From Aliicoccus sp041838435 (GTDB lineage Bacteria; Bacillota; Bacilli; Staphylococcales; Salinicoccaceae), in assembly GCA_041838435.1 (NCBI GenBank), contig JBGYPO010000124.1, positions 1 to 11,347 of the forward strand: a DNA stretch of 11,347 nt, in the 5' to 3' direction. Each line of letters begins with the position of its first letter. Positions within the stretch are counted from its first letter, which is position 1. This document shows positions 1-7,736 of this stretch, piece after piece. A program made the position numbers and the translations under genes. The notes under the pieces are model-generated. The model saw only the letters and a program-made list of their open reading frames with translations, did no database searches and was not told the DNA's origin.

Positions 1-960
1 TATGGTTTATCTGCATCAGTCGTTGCTCTGGGTCTTGCTGTAACAACAGCTGCTTCATTTCAGTCAGTAAGTGCTGAAGATGAAGAAATCGAAACGTTAA
101 CATTAGGTTTTATTCCATCGAGTGACGCGGGTGAAATTGCGACAACTGCTGAGCCTCTTGCAGAATATTTATCTGAAGAGTTAGGTGTTGAAGTAATTGC
201 TGAAGTTATGGTTGACTACACAGGTTTAATCGAGGCAATGAGAACTCAACAAGTAGATATCGGGTTCCTAGCACCATTCTCATTTGTTCAAGGTGAAGAA
301 AGAGCAGGGGTTGAAGTTATCTTAAAGTCAGTACGTTACGGTTCTGAGTCATATGTTGCTCAGTATGTGACACATGTTGATTCCGGTATAGATTCACTTG
401 AAGACCTTGTTGAAACTGAAGGATTAGTCTGGGCTTATCCAGATGTATTATCAACTTCAGGTTACTTATTCCCGGCAGCACAGTTAACAGATTTAGGTGT
501 TGAAGATTTAGACAGCCACTTCGATCAAATCGCAGTGGGTGGACATGATAACGCAATTATCCAAGTATATGACGGCCAGGCAGATTTTGCGACAACATTT
601 GATGATGCAAGAGAAGAAGTTGAAGATGATTTGGAAGATGTTATGGATCAGTTGCAGGTAATTGGTACAACTGAGGATATTCCAAACGATACAATTTCTG
701 TACGTTCTGAATTATCTGATGAGTGGAAAGAAAAAATTACTGAAGCGTTCTTAGCAATTAACGATAACGAAGAAGTCTTAGCAGTTATGAATGAGATTTA
801 TAACTGGGACGGTTTAGCTGAAGCAACATCTGAAGACTACGATGTCGTTCGTGAAGTATTCGCTATGTTCGAAGATGATTTAACAGAAGACGAAGATGAC
901 GACGAAGAAGACGAAGACGATGTTGAAGATGAAGAGGACGACGAAGAGGACGAAGAGTAA
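1..960 (+). CDS. phnD: Phosphonate/phosphite-type ABC transporter substrate-binding protein PhnD, 5'-truncated by the window edge
   Basis: The frame is open from base 1, so the true start lies upstream; the first internal ATG (208) is not the start. The 319 visible residues begin inside a signal peptide whose hydrophobic core ends in VSA followed by EDEE, a normal type I signal peptidase site near visible residue 25. No lipobox cysteine is visible, although most Gram-positive binding proteins are lipoproteins. PhnD-family hallmarks are GFIPSSDA near residue 37, STSGYLFP at about 151-158 and GGHDNAI at about 180, the last two forming the oxyanion/phosphonate pocket in this family. The protein would capture a phosphonate, phosphite or related P compound outside the cell and deliver it to the permeases encoded downstream. 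The exact ligand cannot be read from sequence. The last 29 residues (bases 871-957) are 26 Asp/Glu plus L, T and V, an unusual acidic tail. Confidence 0.93.
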   Translation, partial: YGLSASVVALGLAVTTAASFQSVSAEDEEIETLTLGFIPSSDAGEIATTAEPLAEYLSEELGVEVIAEVMVDYTGLIEAMRTQQVDIGFLAPFSFVQGEERAGVEVILKSVRYGSESYVAQYVTHVDSGIDSLEDLVETEGLVWAYPDVLSTSGYLFPAAQLTDLGVEDLDSHFDQIAVGGHDNAIIQVYDGQADFATTFDDAREEVEDDLEDVMDQLQVIGTTEDIPNDTISVRSELSDEWKEKITEAFLAINDNEEVLAVMNEIYNWDGLAEATSEDYDVVREVFAMFEDDLTEDEDDDEEDEDDVEDEEDDEEDEE

Positions 961-996
961 CATCTTGTCCAATCAAACTTATTAATCTGTAAATAT

Positions 997-1026
997 AGGG
1001 ATGGGTGAGGACACCCTCCCTTTTTC
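997..1026 (+). terminator. Intrinsic terminator/attenuator between phnD and phnC
   Basis: Arm 997-1007 pairs with 1012-1021 over ten base pairs, with one bulged T at 1002 and an AGGA loop, followed directly by TTTTTC. The GC-rich stem (GGGTG/CACCC and AGGGA/TCCCT) and T-run fit a Rho-independent terminator. It sits 36 nt after the phnD stop and 38 nt before the phnC start. It is therefore probably a leaky element that gives more binding protein than ATPase/permease from a single operon promoter upstream of the window. Confidence 0.85.
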
Positions 1027-1063
1027 TATATTAATATACATATCATTTTGGAGCGTGGAAAAT

Positions 1064-1870
1064 GTGATTGAATTTAAAGATGTATCCCTTGTCTATCCCA
1101 ACGGCTTCCAGGGCTTAAAAAATATCAATTTAAAAATTGAGAAGGGTGAGTTTGTCGTCATTGTTGGCATGAGTGGTGCGGGTAAATCAACGTTGATTCG
1201 CAGCATTAATCGAATGGTTCAACCAACAAGTGGTCAACTCATCGTGAATGATCAGGACATTACAAAGTTAAAGGACCGCCAATTAAGAAAATTGAGAACG
1301 AATGTAGGCATGATCTTCCAAAGTTACAACATTGTTAAGCGCATGAGTGTCCTGCGTAATGTACTTGCTGGTCGTCTAGGTCATACGGGGACGTTGCGCA
1401 GTATACTTGGATTCTTTCCACAACACGACTTACAACTTGCGATGCGTAACTTAGAGCGTGTTGGTATCGATTCAAAAGCTTATCAACGTGCAAGTAACCT
1501 CTCTGGTGGTCAACAGCAACGAATTAGTATCGCGCGCGTATTAACACAGGAGCCATCAGTTATTTTAGCAGATGAGCCGGTCGCAAGTTTAGATCCACCA
1601 ACGTCACACAAAGTCATGAAGGACTTAAAGAAAGTTTCTAAAGAAGATGGTTTAACGACGATAGTAAACTTACACTTCATCGATATGGCGATGGAATATG
1701 CGGACCGTATTATTGGTTTACGTGATGGCGAGCTTGTATTTGATGGCCCTATTTCTGAAGTGACACCTGAAACGTTTGTAGAAATCTATGGACGACCAAT
1801 TAAAGAAGATGACTTGCTTGGTAAGGATGATGAGCCAGAGGAGGTTGATTTAGAAGATGTCATACAATAA
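1064..1870 (+). CDS. phnC: Phosphonate-type ABC transporter ATP-binding protein PhnC
   Basis: The 268-residue product matches the usual PhnC length. A GTG start at 1064 is chosen because GGAG lies about 10 nt upstream and translation then begins MIEFKDVSLVYP, the normal N-terminus of this family. An in-frame ATG at 1001 falls inside the terminator stem and would add 21 atypical residues. Visible motifs are Walker A GMSGAGKST (35-43), Q-loop Q86, signature LSGGQQQR (146-153), Walker B VILADE (166-171), D-loop SLD (175-177) and H-loop H204. The ATPase would sit on the inner membrane face and power import by the two permeases that follow. The C-terminus is acidic. Its end overlaps the next gene by 14 nt, suggesting translational coupling. 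Confidence 0.95.
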   Translation: MIEFKDVSLVYPNGFQGLKNINLKIEKGEFVVIVGMSGAGKSTLIRSINRMVQPTSGQLIVNDQDITKLKDRQLRKLRTNVGMIFQSYNIVKRMSVLRNVLAGRLGHTGTLRSILGFFPQHDLQLAMRNLERVGIDSKAYQRASNLSGGQQQRISIARVLTQEPSVILADEPVASLDPPTSHKVMKDLKKVSKEDGLTTIVNLHFIDMAMEYADRIIGLRDGELVFDGPISEVTPETFVEIYGRPIKEDDLLGKDDEPEEVDLEDVIQ

Positions 1871-2681
1871 GTCCACGAACGATGGTAAAAAAAGTTCTGG
1901 ACGCATCTCTCTGACATCAACAGGATTTAAAGTGAAGATAATGCTCATCATTGCGGTTGTGGCAATATTGTATATATTAGCCGTGATTGAGACGGATGCG
2001 AATCCACTTCGCGTTATCAATGGATTTGAGCATATTTGGAACTTTGTCAAAGATGATTTATTCCCACCGAACTTAGATTACTTCGCACGCGTGTGGGAAC
2101 CACTACTTGAAACGTGGAACATTGCTATCTTTGGTACGACTTTTGGTGCGGTTCTTGCTTTACCTGTCTCATTTTTAGCGGCAGGTAATGTGAATACGAA
2201 TAAGTTTCTTTATAGAATCTTTAGATTTCTATTTAATATTATTCGTACAGTACCGGAAATCATTCTAGCAGTGTTATTCGTTGCATTAGTCGGGATTGGA
2301 GATGTGTCAGGTATACTCGCTCTGACGGTACTCACGATAGGTATTGTTGGTAAGTTACTCAGCGAATCAATCGAATCAATTGATCCTGGTCCGATTGAGG
2401 CAATTCAAGCATCGGGTGGTAATAAATTACAAGTGATTCGATATGCTGTAATTCCACAAGTGCTGCCTCAGTATGTGTCATATACATTATACTCGTTAGA
2501 AATTAACGTTAAAGCATCTGTTATTTTAGGTTTTGTCGGTGCAGGTGGTATTGGTATAATTTTACGTCAGCAACTCGCAATGTTTAACTATGACCGTGTT
2601 GCGACAATTATTTTGACGATCTTTATCGTTGTCACAATTATAGACTTCATCAGTAATAGGTTAAGGGAGCGACTTGAATAA
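1857..2681 (+). CDS. phnE: Phosphonate-type ABC transporter permease PhnE (first copy)
   Basis: A 274-residue integral membrane protein of the BPD_transp_1 fold. Hydrophobic segments lie near residues 26-44, 88-110, 133-147, 150-168 and 248-266. The EAA loop that docks onto the ATPase begins at E181 (EAIQASGGNKLQVIRYAVIP), followed by QVLPQYVSY. FVGAGGIG near 226-233 is also typical of PhnE. The ATG at 1857 lies within the 3' end of phnC, with AGAGGAGG at 1837-1844 serving as ribosome binding site. The N-terminus is basic and Ser/Thr-rich before the first helix, as expected for a cytoplasmic end. It probably forms a heterodimeric channel with the second PhnE, a common arrangement in Firmicutes. 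The stop codon overlaps the next ATG by one base. Confidence 0.93.
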   Translation: MSYNKSTNDGKKSSGRISLTSTGFKVKIMLIIAVVAILYILAVIETDANPLRVINGFEHIWNFVKDDLFPPNLDYFARVWEPLLETWNIAIFGTTFGAVLALPVSFLAAGNVNTNKFLYRIFRFLFNIIRTVPEIILAVLFVALVGIGDVSGILALTVLTIGIVGKLLSESIESIDPGPIEAIQASGGNKLQVIRYAVIPQVLPQYVSYTLYSLEINVKASVILGFVGAGGIGIILRQQLAMFNYDRVATIILTIFIVVTIIDFISNRLRERLE

Positions 2682-3484
2682 TGAAAAACGAAGAAAAAGT
2701 AAGAATCAGTCAATTATTTAGTCGCAAAAAGAAAATGTATACGATTGCTATCTTAGCAATTCTTGCTTTCGTTTATATTGTCGCATTACTCTCGACACCT
2801 TTTACTGTGCGTAGTTCATCAGTATCAACGCTTGAGACATTGCGTCGAATATTTATAGAGCCGCTCATTAACTCAGATTACTATAGCGGTTACTTAGATT
2901 TAGTTGGATTGATGATTGAAACAATTGCAATCGCATATGCGGGTGTCACTGTCGCAACGATTATCGCAGTTCCAGTTGGTTTCCTAGCTGCGAGAAACCT
3001 GCTTGGACCAATGTCATATATAGCAAAAGCACTATTAAATGCGATTCGGGCGATACCAGAACTTATCTTTGCAATTATCTTTGTTGCATCTGTTGGTATT
3101 GGACCGTACGCTGGGGTACTCGCAATAAGTATCAACTCAGTCGGGATGATCGGTAAGCTTTATGCAGAAGTAATTGAGTCTATCGATGAAGAACCGCTAG
3201 AGGCAATACGTGCTTCAGGCGGTAACAGAATTCAAGTGATTTGGTACGGTGTATTGCCACAAGTCCTGCCTGAATTCGTTTCGTACTCGCTGTACAGATT
3301 CGAGATAGATGTTCGTGCATCAACCGTGCTTGGTATTGTCGGAGCAGGTGGTATCGGTGCGCCGCTTATCTTAGCAACATGGCAGCGTAACTGGGAACAA
3401 GTCGGGATGATTTTAATTGTAGTTGTCGTATTCGTAAGTATTATCGATATATTATCTGGTCAAATCAGAAAACGCCTTACTTAA
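2681..3484 (+). CDS. phnE: Phosphonate-type ABC transporter permease PhnE (second copy)
   Basis: A 267-residue paralogue of the preceding permease. The EAA loop starts at E174 (EAIRASGGNRIQVIWYGVLP) and is followed by QVLPEFVSY and the GIVGAGGIG segment. Hydrophobic segments fall near residues 19-37, 80-104, 125-141, 143-160 and 240-258. The start shares its A with the stop of the first permease (TAATG), and GGGAG lies at 2665-2669, so the two are almost certainly translationally coupled in equal amounts. The two copies differ mainly in the N-terminal third and the periplasm-facing loop after the first helix, as expected for an old duplication rather than a recent one. It is the last transporter gene; no terminator follows the stop, so transcription may continue into the phosphoesterase gene. 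Confidence 0.93.
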   Translation: MKNEEKVRISQLFSRKKKMYTIAILAILAFVYIVALLSTPFTVRSSSVSTLETLRRIFIEPLINSDYYSGYLDLVGLMIETIAIAYAGVTVATIIAVPVGFLAARNLLGPMSYIAKALLNAIRAIPELIFAIIFVASVGIGPYAGVLAISINSVGMIGKLYAEVIESIDEEPLEAIRASGGNRIQVIWYGVLPQVLPEFVSYSLYRFEIDVRASTVLGIVGAGGIGAPLILATWQRNWEQVGMILIVVVVFVSIIDILSGQIRKRLT

Positions 3485-3506
3485 ACAATTTCAAACGTGT
3501 TATATT

Positions 3507-3549
3507 GAGAATATCATGATTAATGGAGAATCATTATGAAGATATTCTC
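3507..3549 (+). promoter_or_regulatory. Two-tier hairpin enclosing the ribosome binding site and start codon of the phosphoesterase gene
   Basis: GAGAATATC (3507-3515) is perfectly complementary to GATATTCTC (3541-3549), and immediately inside it ATGATT (3516-3521) pairs with AATCAT (3529-3534). The seven-base apical loop AATGGAG carries the Shine-Dalgarno GGAG (3525-3528). The only unpaired bases on the 3' side are TATGAA (3535-3540), which contain the ATG at 3536. Fifteen base pairs thus frame the translation start. No T-run follows, so it is not a terminator. A translational control role, for example by a protein, temperature or RNA processing, is inference. Confidence 0.6.
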
Positions 3550-4372
3550 TTTATTTTTGGCTTATAACATAGCCTTTGCACAATTTTTATATCAAAGTAA
3601 TAAACGGATCGTTGTAACTAAACGAGAAATAGAATTAGAACGACTGCCTAAAGAATTTGATGGTTTCACAATCGCGCATGTGTCTGACTATCACAATGCT
3701 TTTTTTGGTGTTCGTGCACGTAATTTGCTTAAGAAGATAAAAAACATCGATGCTGATGTGATATTTTTTACAGGTGACCTTATTGACCGCAGAACACCCA
3801 ATTTAAGACGTGCGAGAATGTTTATTAAACGCTTGAGTCAAATAGGACCTGTCTACTTTGTAACGGGTAACCATGAGATTAACTACAAAGGCTTCGGTAA
3901 ATTATACGACGTAATTGGTGCCTCAAGTTTTAGAAATATTTCTATGCATGACACGACGCTTGAGCGCAATGGCGCACGTATTCATCTGCTTGGCATGAAC
4001 GATGTGTGGTTCTATAGTGAAACAGAATCGATGGAAATGTATCATAATTTTCATGCGCAATTAACAAAGAAAGTTAATGAAGCGCCCGGATTTAAAATTT
4101 TACTCTCCCACAGACCAGAGCTGCTCAGCATGTACCATGAACATGATATTGACCTCGTGTTCTCAGGGCATGCACACGGCGGTCAATTTAGAGTGCCGAT
4201 TATTAAAGGTTTGTACGCACCACACCAAGGGGTTTTGCCAAAGTACACTGAGGGTGTATACAAAAAGGGACGTACACAGCTACATGTCAGCAGAGGACTC
4301 GGGAACAGCCGTTTTCCTTACCGGCTATTCAACCATCCGGAAATTATTAAAGTCACGTTACGAAAAGAATAA
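3536..4372 (+). CDS. Membrane-anchored calcineurin-like metallophosphoesterase (YkuE/YaeI-like)
   Basis: A 278-residue protein with a short hydrophobic N-terminus (about residues 3-19, no clear cleavage site), suggesting a signal anchor with the catalytic domain outside. The dimetal phosphoesterase motifs appear in order: D51-Y-H53, GDLID (80-84), GNHE (111-114), a histidine in LLSHRPE, and GHAHGGQ (211-217). This set and spacing match the YkuE/YaeI branch; members hydrolyse phosphomonoesters or diesters, but the physiological substrate here is unknown. GGAG is 7 nt before the ATG. It lies 51 nt after the permease gene and 19 nt before a secreted nuclease gene, in the same orientation. A role in releasing phosphate from extracellular esters is plausible from this context, whereas a lipid or cell-wall substrate is equally possible. 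Confidence 0.88.
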   Translation: MKIFSLFLAYNIAFAQFLYQSNKRIVVTKREIELERLPKEFDGFTIAHVSDYHNAFFGVRARNLLKKIKNIDADVIFFTGDLIDRRTPNLRRARMFIKRLSQIGPVYFVTGNHEINYKGFGKLYDVIGASSFRNISMHDTTLERNGARIHLLGMNDVWFYSETESMEMYHNFHAQLTKKVNEAPGFKILLSHRPELLSMYHEHDIDLVFSGHAHGGQFRVPIIKGLYAPHQGVLPKYTEGVYKKGRTQLHVSRGLGNSRFPYRLFNHPEIIKVTLRKE

Positions 4373-4391
4373 ATCTATAAGAGGTGAGCGC

Positions 4392-7300
4392 ATGTTACAA
4401 CGCATCTTTTTATTTGCGTTTATATTAACGATATCACTCAGTGTCACGTCGCATGCAGCAGAAGTTGAAACGGATCAATTAATCATCAGTGAGTATGTGC
4501 ACTTGCCTGGTAATAACGGCGGAGACAAAGCGCTCGAGCTATACAATGGTACGAATGAAACGATTGATTTATCAGAGTATCGCATTGTGTTGTATGTAAA
4601 TGGAGCAAATATTGGGGATAGTAAGAATGTAAAGCGTGAACCTCTATTTGGTGAACTTGGCCCTGGTGAAACATTTATATTGGTTAACCAAAATGCGCAA
4701 GATGCATTGTTAATTGAACCATATAAAACGAGCACACTTCCGACATTCAATGGTGATGATGCTGTCGTTTTAATGCATGATGGTGAGATTATAGACCGCT
4801 TCGGAGAGATAGGGCTTGGCGAAGTTTTCTCAGGCGGTTCAACTGGACCTGAAGTGTGGAGTCGGAAGCTTGAAGTCACGACAGGTGACCCGAATGCTGA
4901 AGCGCCATTTGATATATATGAAGAGTGGACATATCAAGGTGAAGCACACACACTCGGTGAACATGGTGGCGGCAGTGTCTTGAATGATGATACTGGCACT
5001 TTATCAATCACAGAAGCACGAGCAGTAAGCGATGCTTTTGTTACAACCGAAGGCGTTGTCACAGCGCGACACAATAACACATTACATATAGAAGACGGTG
5101 CGGCAGCAATCGCGATATTCAGACAATCTCAATTGTCAAACGTATCGATTGGAGATAAAATAACGGTCTCAGGCACACGTGCGGACTACGGGAATTTAAA
5201 ACAAATCACAGGCCCTACGTTAATTGCAATTAACGGAACGGAAGAAGTCGTGCCAACAGTAATAGATGCTTCTGCGAACTTTTACGATTATGAATCGCAG
5301 CTTGTATCAATTGAAGATGTTTATCTTAATCCCGCTTCTAGTGCTGGGGCTGACGCAACGAACCATCCAGTAGAAGGTTATAATCTCGTGGTGCGCGATG
5401 AGAACACAGCTTTTGATTTAGAAGTCGGCAAGCGCTACTCAACTATTACAGGTACGCTCATTGTGTACAACGACACGTGGCAGTTGTTACCGAGAACATC
5501 AGATGATGTGGCTGGTGACGTGAATCAAGCGCATACCCCAAAATCGAATGTTTTTCCGTCACGTGTGGCACTCGGTACAACGATTGAACTCTCGAGTGAG
5601 AGCGCAGATGCTGAAATATATTATACGATCAATGGTTCAGTGCCAACAACGAATGATTATCATTTCACTGAACCAATTGTATTAGACGAACCAGGTTCTG
5701 TCACAATTACCGCAATCGCTTTATCAGAGACGCTTGAGGCGAGCCAGGTCGCGCAGTGGACGTATGATGTGAATGATGGGGAGTACATATTCATTCATGA
5801 AGTACAAGGTGAGCGGCATATTTCACCGTTTGAAGGGGCACATGTGAGTGATGTCTACGGTATCGTGACATTTTATTATCAGGATAGAGGAAATCATTAC
5901 TTTCATCTGCAGACACCGGATGAATTAACCGATGAAAACCCGAATACGTCTGAAGGTATTATTGTCTTCTCTGCAAGCGAACATCCGCTCGTTGAAGTTG
6001 GTGACGAGGTGATGGTTGCAGGAGAAGTGCAAGAATTTTATATCGATGGTTTTGACGACAGACGTCGCACAGACTTACCAGTCACACAAATTAACGCACG
6101 AGAGACTGTCGGTGGTGAAATTGTTGTGATGTCTCGTGGTAATGTCTTGCCAGCACCGATTGTTATAGATGATGAAGATATTCCGGTTGAAATCGCATCA
6201 CCTGAGCATTTTACCGATGGTTTAGAAGATATGTATTTTGATCGAGATGCCTATGCAATAGATTTTTGGGAGTCGATTGAAGGCATGCGTGTACAGATTA
6301 ATGATGCTTATGCTGTCAGTCCACAAATGCACGGTGATGTGATTACAGTGATTAAAAATGACCATATTAATACAGATAATGGTGGTGTATTGCTGACTGA
6401 AGAAGGCCCAATGTCGAGTCTTGTACATTTTAGAATGTTTGATAACAGAAAAGCGAGAGACTTTCCGGTTAAGACAGGGGACATGTTTGAGGGTCCGTTA
6501 ATTGGACATGTCAGTTATGCATATCAACATTACAAATTAAATATTGATCTTGAAGAGATGCAGGAAGCGTTTGTTGACGGTGATACTGAGCCTGAGGTGA
6601 CGAGTATAGAGCCAGCGGCAGATCAACTGACAATCGCAAGCTATAATTTGGAGAACTTCTCAGCCTCAGATGAGCAAACTTCTGATGATAAGGCTGAAAA
6701 ACTCGCACGAGCGTTTGTCGATGATATGAAAGCACCAGATATAATCGGCGTGACAGAAGTACAAGATGCAGATGGACCGGTCGACAGTGGTGACCCTTCG
6801 GCAGCTGCATCATATGCACGACTCGTTGAAACAATTGCCGAGTACGGTGGGCCTAAGTATGAATTTGTTCATATTGATCCTGTTGACAGAGCTGACGGTG
6901 GACAGCCTGGTGCGAATATTCAAACCGGTTTCCTATATAATCCAGAGCGTGTCACATTTAATGATAACGTGCCACATGGTACAGCGCTTGATGCTGTCAG
7001 CTATCAGAATGGACAACTCACGTTGAACCCTGGGCGTATCAATCCCGAAACGGAGATTTTGAATTCCACACGCAAACCACTCGTCGCACAGTTCAACTTC
7101 CAAGGTGAAGATGTGTTAGTAATTGTAAACCATTGGAATTCAAAACTCGGAGACGAACCGTATTGGGGACAAGTGCAACCCGTTGACACAGGCAGTGAAG
7201 ATAAAAGAATTGGTATCTCTTTACTGGTTCAAGACTTTGTGCGTGAAGTGATGCGTAATAACCCAGAGGCTAATATTGTTTCTGTCGGAGATTTTAATGC

Positions 7301-7556
7301 ATTCCAATGGGAAGAATCATTGCTCATTCAAGAAGACGCGTATTTCACAAATATGATTCATGAGATACCAGAGTCTGAGCGTTACTCATACATTTATAAT
7401 GGGAGTTCTCAAGTGTTAGATCACATCTATGTGTCGAACCATCTTGTAGATAGGGCGACGATTGACATCGTCAAGATTAATACAGACTTTACAGACATGC
7501 ATGGCCGCGCGAGTGACCATGACCCTGTGATGATTCAGATTGATTTTTCTGACTAA
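4392..7556 (+). CDS. Secreted multidomain nuclease (LTD, YhcR/ExeM-type OB folds, EEP catalytic domain)
   Basis: The start at ATG 4392 follows AGAGGTGAG by about 5 nt and gives a clear signal peptide (MLQRIFLFAFIL..., SHA-A cleavage near residues 22-23). The 1054-residue product reads as: a lamin-tail-like beta domain (about 29-165, LIISEYV, KALELYN, ETIDLSEYRI); an OB-fold/DUF6359-like segment (about 202-375); a chitobiase C-terminal-type repeat (about 385-463, IYYTINGSVPT); an ExeM-like OB region starting at 464 (FIHEVQG); and a C-terminal endonuclease/exonuclease/phosphatase domain. The last carries N752 and E754, E789, H914, GDFN (D967, N969), D1010 and SDHDP (D1042, H1043), so it appears catalytically intact. 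There is no LPXTG or membrane anchor; the protein ends just after SDHDP, so it is probably released. It likely degrades extracellular DNA/RNA for phosphorus, nucleosides or biofilm turnover. Confidence 0.9.
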   Translation: MLQRIFLFAFILTISLSVTSHAAEVETDQLIISEYVHLPGNNGGDKALELYNGTNETIDLSEYRIVLYVNGANIGDSKNVKREPLFGELGPGETFILVNQNAQDALLIEPYKTSTLPTFNGDDAVVLMHDGEIIDRFGEIGLGEVFSGGSTGPEVWSRKLEVTTGDPNAEAPFDIYEEWTYQGEAHTLGEHGGGSVLNDDTGTLSITEARAVSDAFVTTEGVVTARHNNTLHIEDGAAAIAIFRQSQLSNVSIGDKITVSGTRADYGNLKQITGPTLIAINGTEEVVPTVIDASANFYDYESQLVSIEDVYLNPASSAGADATNHPVEGYNLVVRDENTAFDLEVGKRYSTITGTLIVYNDTWQLLPRTSDDVAGDVNQAHTPKSNVFPSRVALGTTIELSSESADAEIYYTINGSVPTTNDYHFTEPIVLDEPGSVTITAIALSETLEASQVAQWTYDVNDGEYIFIHEVQGERHISPFEGAHVSDVYGIVTFYYQDRGNHYFHLQTPDELTDENPNTSEGIIVFSASEHPLVEVGDEVMVAGEVQEFYIDGFDDRRRTDLPVTQINARETVGGEIVVMSRGNVLPAPIVIDDEDIPVEIASPEHFTDGLEDMYFDRDAYAIDFWESIEGMRVQINDAYAVSPQMHGDVITVIKNDHINTDNGGVLLTEEGPMSSLVHFRMFDNRKARDFPVKTGDMFEGPLIGHVSYAYQHYKLNIDLEEMQEAFVDGDTEPEVTSIEPAADQLTIASYNLENFSASDEQTSDDKAEKLARAFVDDMKAPDIIGVTEVQDADGPVDSGDPSAAASYARLVETIAEYGGPKYEFVHIDPVDRADGGQPGANIQTGFLYNPERVTFNDNVPHGTALDAVSYQNGQLTLNPGRINPETEILNSTRKPLVAQFNFQGEDVLVIVNHWNSKLGDEPYWGQVQPVDTGSEDKRIGISLLVQDFVREVMRNNPEANIVSVGDFNAFQWEESLLIQEDAYFTNMIHEIPESERYSYIYNGSSQVLDHIYVSNHLVDRATIDIVKINTDFTDMHGRASDHDPVMIQIDFSD

Positions 7557-7613
7557 GTGTATGATTATTCTCTAAACTTCGTCTGATTCTAAAATTTACA
7601 GCCATGTAATTTG

Positions 7614-7736
7614 CTAATCGTGACACTGAGGATTGCTCATAGTCCCGAGAGAGCCTTTCCCGAGACCATGAGCATTCTTCATAGTCCCAAGAGAGCCATA
7701 TTCTAATCGGGACTCTGTGCAACCCACAAGGTCCCG
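7614..7736. repeat. Cluster of degenerate intergenic repeats and inverted repeats
   Basis: The gene-free stretch 7557-7793 holds this block. CATAGTCCCGAGAGAGCC (7638-7655) recurs at 7680-7697 with one change. Between them lies a half-matching unit, so the block has a roughly 21-base period with alternating unit types, best read on the minus strand (units ending GGGACTATG). CTAATCGTGACACTG (7614-7628) recurs as CTAATCGGGACTCTG (7703-7717), flanking the block. TGCTCATAGTC (7634-7644) is inverted at 7664-7674 with one mismatch that becomes G-U in minus-strand RNA. It resembles a dispersed staphylococcal-type short intergenic repeat; function unknown. Confidence 0.65.

Noticed and set aside
1001..1063. 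Upstream ATG for phnC
   Set aside because: It lies within the terminator stem, has no ribosome binding site and would add residues not typical of the family.
4077..4391. In-frame N-terminal extension of the nuclease overlapping the phosphoesterase gene
   Set aside because: The ATG at 4392 has a well-placed ribosome binding site and begins a textbook signal peptide; the upstream open stretch is a chance frame within another gene.
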